From assembly GCF_024346755.1 (NCBI RefSeq), contig NZ_AP024862.1, positions 1,054,001-1,118,000 on the forward strand: a stretch of DNA of 64,000 bases, read 5' to 3'. How positions within the stretch are numbered: position 1 is the stretch's first letter; the number at the start of each line of letters is the position of its first letter. Source of the stretch: Vibrio aerogenes. Lineage in GTDB: Bacteria > Pseudomonadota > Gammaproteobacteria > Enterobacterales > Vibrionaceae. Position numbers and translations under genes: made by a program. Shown one piece after another: positions 16,921-25,214 of this stretch. Under the pieces are notes generated by a model, which saw nothing but the letters and a program-made list of their open reading frames with translations, was not told where the DNA came from and did no database searches.

Positions 16921-17770
16921 AACAAGGCACTCATTCGCAGCATATCCCATATATGGGTATATATGTATAGAACTATTATGTTGCGAGTGAGTGATGCTTG
17001 AGCCGCCCTGAATAAAACAAATAAAGCTTGAGCTGCCCCAAATCAAACAGACCATAAAAACTGCGCTCTTTATATATCAATCACATTTATTTTCTATTGA
17101 TCACTCAACTCATGTTCAATCACACCCTAGAGCGTGTTTATCTTTCATCGCCGTTCCTGCTGGAGGCTATTTTTTACTCTGGCAAGGCGGTAAATTTAAA
17201 TAATAGCAATCTATATTTAACATTTGCCAACGCGGTCAGAGTAAAAAATGGCCCCAGCCCTTCGGGTAGTGCCTGAAAATTGCTCACTCTGTGTTGCTCA
17301 AAGCTCATTTAGAATAACTAAACGACACTTTTCGCGCCTTGACTGAGACATTTTCAGGCGACTACAGGTTAGGCTATGAAAGATAAATACGCTCTAATAT
17401 ATTTAAACAAAAACAATCCTGTTAAAAATGAAAATCAATGACCTGTTGATGGGATTAAATATTCGCCCGTTCATTTTAAAAGTACCTCATAAAATTCTGT
17501 TATGAAAATGAACATATTATGAAATAAAACACTTATATAAACCAATTCATGCAATAGACTCACCCAAAAAACCATTGTTATTATTGATAAAAATATCAAA
17601 TAAGTAATAGATTGAATTTGTTTATTTATTATTCAATTTTGTGTTTCATAATTGAGAATATTGTTTTATTTCTTATTTTTCCCTATTGATATAGTTAAAA
17701 GATACAATTAATTAATTTATTATCAGCCGCGGTAAACCGACCACACAATTAACTTAATGAAATAAAAAAT
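16921..17770. other. 850-bp intergenic region with an inverted-repeat element and AT-rich DNA
   Basis: No gene is seen. It begins with a palindrome (CCCATATATGGG, about 16946-16957), carries the 267-bp inverted-repeat element at 17129-17395, and ends in about 350 bp of very AT-rich DNA that must hold the promoter of the lipoprotein gene at 17771. Confidence 0.8.
17129..17395. mobile_element. MITE-like inverted-repeat element, 267 bp
   Basis: The ends are inverted copies: AGAGCGTGTTTATCTTTCAT on the left, and on the right ATGAAAGATAAATACGCTCT. TA or TTA adjoins both ends. Inside are nested inverted repeats (ATTTTTTACTCTG with CAGAGTAAAAAAT; CCTGAAAATTGCTCA with TGAGACATTTTCAGG). It has no coding frame, so it would need a transposase in trans. 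A second member with the same left end but a different core is at 44280-44429, and an end fragment is at 14044-14083. Confidence 0.6.
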
Positions 17771-20431
17771 ATGAAAATAAAACTATTAAATTTAGCTATT
17801 GGATTTTCTTTGAGTACACTTCTCGTCGGCTGTGGCAGCGATGATAATAAGGGAAATACAGATAGTTCAGGTATAGATAATATTTATAAAGTCACCGCGA
17901 TAGACGGTTACTTAAATGGCGCCCGTGTCTGGCTTGATGTGAACGGCAACTATCAGTTTGATGCAGATGAGCCATCAGCAATTACCGGGAACAACGGTCA
18001 GGCTGAAATAAACGTCAATGGCGTGGAACATCCTGAAAATTATTCTTTGATGGTTCAGTCAATCAAAGGACAAACGGTTGACGAAGATCTCGGGCAAGCA
18101 GTCGCCGTTGATTACGTGTTATCTGCGCCTGCCGGTACACCCTATATTTCACCTCTGACAACCGTAGTTCAGCTGAACCTCGCAGCAGGCAAAAGTAATT
18201 CAACCGAAGAGGCAGTCAATACTTTAGCTTCCAACCTTGGTATCGACCCTGCCCAAATTTTGTCAGACTACATTCAACAAGCCGATAATAAATCAGCTTT
18301 TGCAGCCAGAAGTCTTGTCTCTACCGGATCAATGCCAGAGTCGACTGAAGCACTTCAAACCATTTTAAGTGATTCAGAGAAAACAGATGAGTTTTTGAAT
18401 AATGCGGAAGAAATGAGTACGGCTATCAAAAACGAAATTGCCAAACATGCTGATGATTCTGAACTGGATGCGATTGTGATGAATACATCAGGTCAGGCAG
18501 ACGTTGACAGTGACGGCAATGGTATCGCTGACAGCGATGATGCTGTGAATGATTCATCAGACTCATCTGATTCAGCAACACAAGATCAAGACACCGATCA
18601 ATCCGGTACAACGGATTCAGAAGATACATCAGACAACTCAGACTCAACGTCACAAGATCAGGGCACCGATCAATCTGACGCCGGTGATGCTTCAGACACA
18701 TCTGACACAGACTCATCCGGCAGCAACTCTGGCAGCAGTTCCTCATCTTCACATTCAGGCTCGACCAGCAGCGGCTCATCAAGCTCTGGCTCAACCAGTC
18801 ATTCAAGCCATTCATCAGGAAGTTCCAGCTCAGGTTCAAGTTCAAGTTCAAGTTCAAGTTCAAGCAGCACATCATCAGATTCAAGCGCTGATTCAACGTC
18901 AGAAACTGTCTATGAAATCACTGCAATTGATGGTTATTTGAACGGTGCTCAGGCATGGCTGGATATCAATGGTAATAATGAGTTTGATGCGGATGAACCA
19001 AACGCTTTGACAGACAACGACGGCCACGCTGAGCTCAATGTCGAAGACGTTGAACATCCAGAGCAATACTCTGTGATCGTGAAGTCAAAGAAAGGTGAAA
19101 CTGTTGATGCCGATCTGGGACAAGCTGTCGCAATAGATTACATTCTGTCGGCACCAGCCGGTACACAATATATTTCACCACTGACAACCCTTGTTCACAT
19201 GAATGTCAAGGCAGGTAAGAGTGAAACGACCGAAGCGGCTGTCGACACTCTGGCAAATCAACTCGGCATCGATGCATCTCATGTGTTGGGCGATTATATT
19301 CAGTCTGAAGATAAAAAATCAGCGTTTGCAGCACGAAACCTGGTTTCAACCGGTGTCATGCCAGAGTCCACGGAAGAACTGCAAGATATTTTGAGTGATT
19401 CAGACAAAACTGATGCATTTTTGAATCGGGCAGAAGAACTGAGTACCGCAATCAAAAACGAAATTGCCAAACATAGTGATGATTCTGAACTGGATGCCAT
19501 CGTGATGAATTCATCAGGTCAGGCGGATACAGATAGTGATGGCAATGGTATCGCGGATACCGATGATGCAGCAAACTCTGATAATTCAGACAACGGCAGC
19601 AATGCTGGTACTGACACATCTGATGACAGCAGCGCAACTGGCAACACTGAAACGCCTGATGACAGCAGCGCAACTGGCAATACTGAAACACCTGATGACA
19701 GCAGCGCAACTGGCAATACTGAAACGCCTGATGACAGCAGCGCAACTGGCAATACTGAAACACCTGATGACAGCAGCGCAACTGGCAACACTGAAACACC
19801 TGATGACAGCAGCGCAACTGGCAACACTGAAACGCCTGATGACAGCAGCGCAACTGGCAATACTGAAACACCTGATGACAGCAGCGCAACTGGCAATACT
19901 GAAACACCTGATGACAGCAGCGCAACTGGCAATACTGAAACACCTGATGACAGCGCAACTGGCAATACTGAAACACCTGATGACAGCAGCGCAACTGGCA
20001 ATACTGAAACACCTGATGACAGCAGCGCAACTGGCAATACTGAAACACCTGATGACAGCAGCGCAACTGGCAATACTGAAACACCTGATGACAGCAGCGC
20101 AACTGGCAATACTGAAACACCTGATGACAGCAGCGCAACTGGCAATACTGAAACGCCTGATGACAGCAGCGCAACTGGCAACACTGAAACGCCTGATGAC
20201 AGCAGCGCAACTGGCAATACTGAAACGCCTGATGACAGCAGCGCAACTGGCAATACTGAAACGCCTGATGACAGCAGCGCAACTGGCAATACTGAAACAC
20301 CTGATGACAGCAGCGCAACTGGCAACACTGAAACGCCTGATGACAGCAGCGCAACTGGCAACACTGAAACACCTGATGACAGCTCAGCAACTGGCTCTGA
20401 CAGCGCAGACAGCGAAAGCACCGGTGAATAA
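17771..20431 (+). CDS. Large repeat lipoprotein with duplicated domain and 12-residue tandem repeats
   Basis: An 886-residue predicted lipoprotein. The signal sequence ends in LVGC (Cys21) with Gly next, which favours the outer membrane. A domain of about 200 residues occurs twice (about 40-240 and 380-585). Both copies contain a DGYLNGAxxWLDxNGN motif, YISPLTT, and end in a calcium-loop-like DSDGNGIAD. A Ser/Asp/Thr-rich linker with a poly-Ser stretch separates them. The C-terminus is 21 units of 12 residues (DDSSATGNTETP; one unit lacks a Ser) plus a partial unit. I know this domain only from uncharacterised Vibrio and Shewanella proteins; no function can be assigned. A surface stalk or adhesin-like role is a guess based on architecture. 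Confidence 0.85.
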   Translation: MKIKLLNLAIGFSLSTLLVGCGSDDNKGNTDSSGIDNIYKVTAIDGYLNGARVWLDVNGNYQFDADEPSAITGNNGQAEINVNGVEHPENYSLMVQSIKGQTVDEDLGQAVAVDYVLSAPAGTPYISPLTTVVQLNLAAGKSNSTEEAVNTLASNLGIDPAQILSDYIQQADNKSAFAARSLVSTGSMPESTEALQTILSDSEKTDEFLNNAEEMSTAIKNEIAKHADDSELDAIVMNTSGQADVDSDGNGIADSDDAVNDSSDSSDSATQDQDTDQSGTTDSEDTSDNSDSTSQDQGTDQSDAGDASDTSDTDSSGSNSGSSSSSSHSGSTSSGSSSSGSTSHSSHSSGSSSSGSSSSSSSSSSSTSSDSSADSTSETVYEITAIDGYLNGAQAWLDINGNNEFDADEPNALTDNDGHAELNVEDVEHPEQYSVIVKSKKGETVDADLGQAVAIDYILSAPAGTQYISPLTTLVHMNVKAGKSETTEAAVDTLANQLGIDASHVLGDYIQSEDKKSAFAARNLVSTGVMPESTEELQDILSDSDKTDAFLNRAEELSTAIKNEIAKHSDDSELDAIVMNSSGQADTDSDGNGIADTDDAANSDNSDNGSNAGTDTSDDSSATGNTETPDDSSATGNTETPDDSSATGNTETPDDSSATGNTETPDDSSATGNTETPDDSSATGNTETPDDSSATGNTETPDDSSATGNTETPDDSSATGNTETPDDSATGNTETPDDSSATGNTETPDDSSATGNTETPDDSSATGNTETPDDSSATGNTETPDDSSATGNTETPDDSSATGNTETPDDSSATGNTETPDDSSATGNTETPDDSSATGNTETPDDSSATGNTETPDDSSATGNTETPDDSSATGSDSADSESTGE
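19622..20374 (+). repeat. 36-bp tandem repeat, 21 units
   Basis: Twenty units of 36 bp and one of 33 bp fit exactly between the first and last GATGAC. Units differ mainly at silent positions (AACACT/AATACT, ACGCCT/ACACCT). All six frames stay open here because the unit length is a multiple of three, which creates false reading frames on both strands. Confidence 0.97.
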
Positions 20432-20475
20432 GTTGTCACCACGTTATCAGGTCCAAACAAAATCATAGGACAGAC

Positions 20476-20505
20476 AAAAGGTCATCAGCAATGATGACCT
20501 TTTTT
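20476..20505 (+). terminator. Rho-independent terminator after the lipoprotein gene
   Basis: AAAGGTCATCA and TGATGACCTTT form an 11-bp stem with a 4-base loop, followed by a T run, 45 bp after the stop codon. Confidence 0.9.
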
Positions 20506-20812
20506 ATGCCCATCACCCCATTTGAATGTCTGCATCTGTTTAAATCCAGTACACATTTCCTGTTTCAAATCTATGGCAAGACGGTCATTTTTTGAACAAA
20601 GATGAATATTAATTCAATTTTCTGAATAATCATCCCAATCTTTTATATTCGCAAATTAAATAAGAAAAGCGTTTGATATCATCAACAGGCAATCAGTCCT
20701 GAACTGCTCTTGTAGCCAGTGGCTATCATAAATACGTGATCGTCAAGTACAGATAGTCCGTGGCTTTAGATTGAATTCTAACCATAATTTTAAACATATA
20801 AGGACTCATACT

Positions 20813-22642
20813 GTGAATAATTACAACGTTAGAAACAGGCTTGTTTTGATTGCCGGTACGATGGGCACCCTCATGCTCAGCGGGCAACTCTATGCAGCCG
20901 ATTATTGTACGGATAAACCAGTAGACGGCATCATTTATAAAATTGTGAATGCGGGTGCCAAAAAGTTGATGGCTGCTGAGTCAACAGCTAAAAAAGCCAA
21001 CGTAGAATTACAACAAAATACCGGAAGTGACTCCCAACGTTTCAAACTGAACCAACAAAGTAATGGTTATTGGGCAATTCAGGCGTCAGATACAGAATAT
21101 GCTGCGACAGTCGAAGGCGGTTCCACAAGTAATGGGGCTACAGTTCAGCAAAAACCTTACAGCAGTTCATCCAGTCAGGAGTGGCAACTGGTTCAGATTA
21201 CATCGGGGACTTATGAAGGCACCTATAAGATCGTCAATGAAAAGTCAGGAAAGTCGCTGACTGTTGCCGGCTCAACTGAAGGCTCTGACATTTATCAAAA
21301 TGATGATGCGGGTATCAGCTCTCAACGCTGGTGGCTTGAACCTGTCAACAGAACCTGTGGTTCTTCAGGTTCCGGTTCTGACTCAGGCGGCTCAAGCTCA
21401 TCCGTTGATATTTCAAGCTCAGCTGCTGCCCCTACGGCAGATGCAGCCAAAAATGCAGGCGCCAACAGCGAACCGCTGACCAATGGTAAACCTTCATTCA
21501 TTAAAACTGTTGATTCAGATGCAACCGTCGTTTCAACTCTGGCTGGTTTACTGGATGCAATTGATGATGCAAGTGCAGGCGATGTGATCTATATCCGCGA
21601 AGGGACTTACTATTCATCAGATACCATCAAAATTGATAACAGTGGCACTTCATCAAAAGCGATTGTGCTGAGTGCTTATCCGGGGGATGATCGCCCTGTC
21701 TTTGATTTCTCTTCCATGTCTGAAAACAGCAGCAACCGCGGGTTTCAGGTGAGTGCCGACTACTGGCACATTTATGGCTTTGATATCAAGAAGGCCGGTG
21801 ATAACGGCATGTACCTGACCGGTTCACACAATACCATCGAGTTCATGAAGTTCTATGAAAACTCAGATACCGGCCTGCAAATCGACAAAGGCGCTGCTTA
21901 TAACTTCGTTAAAAACTCTGACTCTTACTACAATGCAGATTCATCGCTTGAAAACGCCGATGGTTTCGCAGCGAAGCTGAAAGTCGGAACAGGCAACTAC
22001 TTCTACGGCTGTCGGGCGTGGAACAATCTGGATGATGGTTTTGATGGCTACCTGCGTGACAACGGTTATACCGTGACAACAACCTGGGAATACTCCTGGA
22101 TGATTCGCAATGGTTATCAGAAAAACGGCACCAAAGGTGTGGGCGATGGTAATGGCTTCAAAACCGGTGGGAGTGATGACAAAGACTTAGCTCACAATGG
22201 TCTTTACATTAATACCATTTCAGCAGGGAATACCGCTGATGGTTACGACCAGAACAGTAACCGGGGAACCGTCACAATTTACAATGCAGTGGCTTATGAC
22301 AACTCCCGTAACTTCGGTTTAGGGGATGGCAGTTCACGCGAGCTGAAAAAACTGACGATTAAAAACAGTGTGTCTCTGGACGGTAGCAGCAGCGATAAAT
22401 TTGGTGCAAGTTCAACCAGCATCAAAAACAACAGCTGGCAAAACAGTATTTCATTCTCTTCATCTGACTTCGAAAGTGTCGACATTGATGACTTACTGGC
22501 TTCCCGTCAGAGCGATGGCAGCTTGCCTGTCGTTGAGTTCTTCCACCTGAAAAAAGGAAGCGAACTCATCGATGCAGGGACAGATGTTGGTCTGGACTAC
22601 AATGGTGACGCACCTGATTTAGGGTCTTTTGAATCAAAATAA
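20813..22642 (+). CDS. Secreted pectate lyase, family PL9, with N-terminal ricin-type lectin domain
   Basis: GTG 20813 is chosen because AAGGA lies 8 bases upstream; the frame is open from a TTG at 20771. The 609-residue product has a signal peptide ending near LYAA. A ricin-B/CBM13-like domain follows (about 33-185; repeated QxW-like ends SQRFKL, SQEWQL, SQRWWL). After a Ser/Gly linker comes a right-handed parallel beta-helix. The PL9 calcium and catalytic motifs are present: NADGFA (near 382), DDGFD (near 407) and the lysine in GFKTGG (near 449). These match the calcium-binding aspartates and the catalytic lysine known in Dickeya PelL. It would cleave polygalacturonate by beta-elimination outside the cell; the lectin domain probably binds plant or algal cell-wall sugar. 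Confidence 0.88.
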   Translation: MNNYNVRNRLVLIAGTMGTLMLSGQLYAADYCTDKPVDGIIYKIVNAGAKKLMAAESTAKKANVELQQNTGSDSQRFKLNQQSNGYWAIQASDTEYAATVEGGSTSNGATVQQKPYSSSSSQEWQLVQITSGTYEGTYKIVNEKSGKSLTVAGSTEGSDIYQNDDAGISSQRWWLEPVNRTCGSSGSGSDSGGSSSSVDISSSAAAPTADAAKNAGANSEPLTNGKPSFIKTVDSDATVVSTLAGLLDAIDDASAGDVIYIREGTYYSSDTIKIDNSGTSSKAIVLSAYPGDDRPVFDFSSMSENSSNRGFQVSADYWHIYGFDIKKAGDNGMYLTGSHNTIEFMKFYENSDTGLQIDKGAAYNFVKNSDSYYNADSSLENADGFAAKLKVGTGNYFYGCRAWNNLDDGFDGYLRDNGYTVTTTWEYSWMIRNGYQKNGTKGVGDGNGFKTGGSDDKDLAHNGLYINTISAGNTADGYDQNSNRGTVTIYNAVAYDNSRNFGLGDGSSRELKKLTIKNSVSLDGSSSDKFGASSTSIKNNSWQNSISFSSSDFESVDIDDLLASRQSDGSLPVVEFFHLKKGSELIDAGTDVGLDYNGDAPDLGSFESK

Positions 22643-22671
22643 GCACAACGGTGAATCAACCATTCTGTTGC

Positions 22672-22703
22672 AAATCCGGGTATCAGCGATATCCGGATTT
22701 TTT
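22672..22703 (+). terminator. Rho-independent terminator after the pectate lyase gene
   Basis: AAATCCGGGTATC pairs with GATATCCGGATTT (one mismatch) and is followed by TTT; it lies 30 bp after the stop. Confidence 0.88.
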
Positions 22704-22719
22704 ATATACCCCAATATCC

Positions 22720-23319
22720 TCAGTCAACCAGCTCAATCCCCAGAGTCCCGAGTAAGTTCAACGCCTCATACCGGGAAAATTTCGCGCCTTTGATCTGGTT
22801 TTCCAGCACATCAATCATATAATCTGTTGCATCACTGAAATCAGCTCCCTGCAGGTCAGAGCGCATAAATAAACTCCGGGTGAAATCAGAGCCACACATA
22901 ACTGACTTTTTAAAATTCCCCTCCCGAAAATCGACGTCATGCAGTTTACATTCCTGCAAAATCAGTTCATTTAATGTGAGTCCGAAAAAGGATGAGTCAT
23001 TTAGCAGACAGCGGATAAACTGTAATTCAAAATCCACGTGGAAAGATGGCCAGTCGGCCCGGGTCCAGTCTACACCAACTAATTTACTGTCCTGAAATGT
23101 AATGCCGAATAACCGGCTCTGAGTCAATTCAGTCAGGCTCAGATTACAGTTTCTGAATTCACAGTTCGTCAACCGGCAATCTTTGAATGTTGTGCCTGAG
23201 AAATCACAGTCTGAAAACAGACATTCCTCAAACTCAATGTCACTGTAATCCGCTTCCGGCCATTCAAGACCGCTGAATGAAACATTAAAGTAAGTCCTGC
23301 CGTCTTCGAAATTTTCCAT
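22720..23319 (-). CDS. Pentapeptide-repeat protein (McbG/Qnr-like)
   Basis: The 199-residue cytoplasmic protein has repeated A(D/N)LxF-type pentapeptides, for example FSDCDFSGTTFKDCRLTNCEF and SDLQGADFSDATD, predicting a right-handed quadrilateral beta-helix. The interruption in the middle and the C-terminal helix (SRYEALNLLGTLGIELV) resemble the end of McbG and Qnr proteins, which mimic DNA and protect DNA gyrase. It is a little shorter than Qnr (about 218). A gyrase-protecting role is possible but not proven by sequence. It shares its terminator region with the convergent pectate lyase gene. Confidence 0.8.
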   Translation of the reverse strand: MENFEDGRTYFNVSFSGLEWPEADYSDIEFEECLFSDCDFSGTTFKDCRLTNCEFRNCNLSLTELTQSRLFGITFQDSKLVGVDWTRADWPSFHVDFELQFIRCLLNDSSFFGLTLNELILQECKLHDVDFREGNFKKSVMCGSDFTRSLFMRSDLQGADFSDATDYMIDVLENQIKGAKFSRYEALNLLGTLGIELVD

Positions 23320-23519
23320 GATGCTCCCGCTGTATCTGATATTGAAATATCAATATACTCAAATCAACTCAGTGCACAAGATGCTTTGAAACCCATCAGC
23401 CTGTTTCTGCTGGCCTGTCATGTTTCTGCTGGCTTGTAATAAGGTGTAATAGTTTTTCCCGCCGGAAGTGTATAAGTTCAAAGGGTCAGGCGGATATCTT
23501 TCACCCATAAAAATGACCA

Positions 23520-23533
23520 GGGTCTGTTGACCC
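23520..23533. repeat. Small palindromic repeat GGGTCTGTTGACCC
   Basis: Five-base arms GGGTC/GACCC flank TGTT. The same sequence is at 30381-30394, and a near copy at 44260-44273. Two of the three lie directly on a gene's stop codon. Confidence 0.6.
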
Positions 23534-23570
23534 AGGGCGTGTTTATCAAACACTTCATGAGGAGGCATGT

Positions 23571-24197
23571 ATGGCACATACAGTTCTGATTGACAGCAAT
23601 AAACTCAGACGGCTCAGAGAACAACATGTGTTGTCACAAGAAGGGTTAGAACAAGCCTGCCGGGAAATCAAAGGATGCAGTGTGTCTATCGCGACAATCA
23701 AGCGTGCGGAACGCGGCAGAACCCTCAGCCAGAGAACAGTAGCCCGCCTCGCCCATTTTTTTTCTGTTTCCATCGATGAACTGATCGTTCATGAATCAGC
23801 CCGGCCCGCTGAACGACCGGTTTTACCGGAATGCGACCCACAAAAAAGCATCGTTCTTTGGTTTCAGGCAGCTGCAAAGCCACTGCTGAGCCAGGTTGCA
23901 GAGAAGGCTTCTCAGTTTGAACCTTATATGTATCAGCGGACAGAAAAAACATTGATTCTTGCATTTCCATGCTCATGCCCGGAAGCCAAACTGTTCAAAC
24001 TCCAGCAGACACTCAAGCAAGTCTGTCAACCTTCTCAAAAACACCGGGCGCTGATTACCACCGGGATGTTAGTTCAATCCCATCCATTTCAGTGGCGGAT
24101 GACTTCTCAATGCGTCGAGCAAATCACCCGGTTGACCCGTGACATTCCGGACGGAACGATTACCGTTTATCGGCCACACAAGGCTTCATTTTGCTAA
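23571..24197 (+). CDS. XRE-type helix-turn-helix regulator with unknown C-terminal domain
   Basis: Residues 1-70 of this 208-residue protein form an XRE/Cro-type DNA-binding domain (NKLRRLREQHVLSQEGLE, IATIKRAERGRTLS, RLAHFF). The C-terminal 120 residues (TEKTLILAFPCSCPEAKLFKLQQTLKQV, ALITTGML) faintly recall the nucleotide-cyclase-like domain seen after such helix-turn-helix domains in larger signalling proteins, but the catalytic metal residues are not visible. It may be a shortened form of that architecture. AGGAGG precedes the ATG by 5 bases. No obvious target; the palindromic GGGTCTGTTGACCC repeat is just upstream. Confidence 0.7.
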   Translation: MAHTVLIDSNKLRRLREQHVLSQEGLEQACREIKGCSVSIATIKRAERGRTLSQRTVARLAHFFSVSIDELIVHESARPAERPVLPECDPQKSIVLWFQAAAKPLLSQVAEKASQFEPYMYQRTEKTLILAFPCSCPEAKLFKLQQTLKQVCQPSQKHRALITTGMLVQSHPFQWRMTSQCVEQITRLTRDIPDGTITVYRPHKASFC

Positions 24198-24239
24198 GTT
24201 TACCAAGGACAAAGTTGACCAAAGACTAACTTGACCCGG

Positions 24240-24325
24240 TACCGGGTTTACTCAGTGCTTATTTTGCGAAGTACTTATTTTTGCGAAGTACTTAATTTAC
24301 GAAGTGCTTAGCGAAGCTAGTGAAG
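24240..24325. repeat. Degenerate short tandem repeats (GCGAAGTACTTA)
   Basis: About four imperfect copies of a 16-18-bp unit containing GCGAAGTACTTAWTTT lie in the 172-bp gap between the regulator and the next gene; a second short duplication (CAAAGTTGACC / CAAAGACTAACTTGACC) precedes it. No gene is seen. Confidence 0.55.
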
Positions 24326-24369
24326 CGGGAAAAGGCACTTCCACACTGGTGCAGCCTTAAAATGAAAAG

Positions 24370-24942
24370 CTAAAATGAATAGCTGTAGTTCAAAAACCAG
24401 TTGCCTTGTGTATCCGGATATAGCGCCAGCTCACCATCAAGCTGAGGAAAAAGTAAGGCTGACGCATACACAGTGGCATAAAAGGCATGAATCGCAATGT
24501 AGTTACGGATGAAGATATCCTCTTCCTCCAAATCATCGCGATCATCCATTCTGTAGTTATAGTCAGCCAGCGCAAACAGAGGGACACTCCAGAGAAGCCC
24601 TTCAGGAAAAGCAGTCAAAGCCCCAATACCGGCAGTGACGGCAACCCCGGCAAAACTCTCGGGATCCTTTGACGCCCAAAATGACAACCCGCCGGCCGTC
24701 ACCTCCATCGCAATCAGGGTTTCCACCGTACCACCTTGTCCCCAGTAATTCACCGGACCGGAAACCGGACGTTCTCTTTTTAAAACCTCTTGATTTACAT
24801 AGTCTGACCGGTAGGTATACCCACTATCTGGCACATCATAACCTGTCACCGCCAGTTGACTAAAATCCAGATTGGTTTCAGTCTCATTGAATGCATTGAC
24901 CTGAAAGCAAATCAACACCAAAAACACCGCAAGCTTGTTCAT
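24370..24942 (-). CDS. Exported protein of unknown function
   Basis: The ATG at 24942 has AAGGA 6-7 bases upstream and begins a signal peptide (MNKLAVFLVLICFQVNA); the frame is open to 25002. The mature protein of about 170 residues has a hydrophobic middle (VTAGGLSFWAS, GVAVTAGIGALTAF, LLWSVPLFALADY) and ends in an aromatic-rich LNYSYSF that could be an outer-membrane strand. I do not recognise the family. It stands alone between an XRE regulator and a beta-helix protein gene. Confidence 0.65.
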   Translation of the reverse strand: MNKLAVFLVLICFQVNAFNETETNLDFSQLAVTGYDVPDSGYTYRSDYVNQEVLKRERPVSGPVNYWGQGGTVETLIAMEVTAGGLSFWASKDPESFAGVAVTAGIGALTAFPEGLLWSVPLFALADYNYRMDDRDDLEEEDIFIRNYIAIHAFYATVYASALLFPQLDGELALYPDTQGNWFLNYSYSF

Positions 24943-25103
24943 ATTTTTTCCTTTTTTCAGAAAAGATACTCTCATTTTTTCCGGACAAAAGAGGCTCGCC
25001 ATAAAAGTGTGATGAAAGTGTTGATCTCCCGGTCGTCAGAAGGTTCAGATTTCAGCCAGAAGAATAGCCCGGATGTGAGAAATGGCTCATCACAAAACCA
25101 GTC

Positions 25104-25127
25104 CACCGCACCAGGAAAGGTGCGGTG
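25104..25127. terminator. Strong hairpin downstream of the beta-helix operon
   Basis: Nine-base arms CACCGCACC/GGTGCGGTG with a 6-base loop, in the gap 24943-25214, beyond the stop of the minus-strand beta-helix gene. There is no long T tract, so the terminator role is likely but not certain. A second stem, GCCAG/CTGGC, lies between 25183 and 25210. Confidence 0.55.
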
Positions 25128-25214
25128 ACAAAAGCAACATATGGCATAAACTACATATGATGGACAGGCAACAGTATATTTGTATGCCAGTCCGGTTTCA
25201 TAGGGCTGGCAGGT

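Noticed and set aside
19452..20468. Three reading frames of more than 300 codons overlapping the lipoprotein repeat on both strands
   Set aside because: They exist only because the 36-bp unit is a multiple of three and lacks stops in several frames; composition is absurd (CHQVFQYCQLR-type repeats) and no start signals are present.
20520..20812. KdgR operator upstream of the pectate lyase gene
   Set aside because: No sequence close to the TGAAAC-N-GTTTCA type palindrome was found in the 380-bp upstream region.
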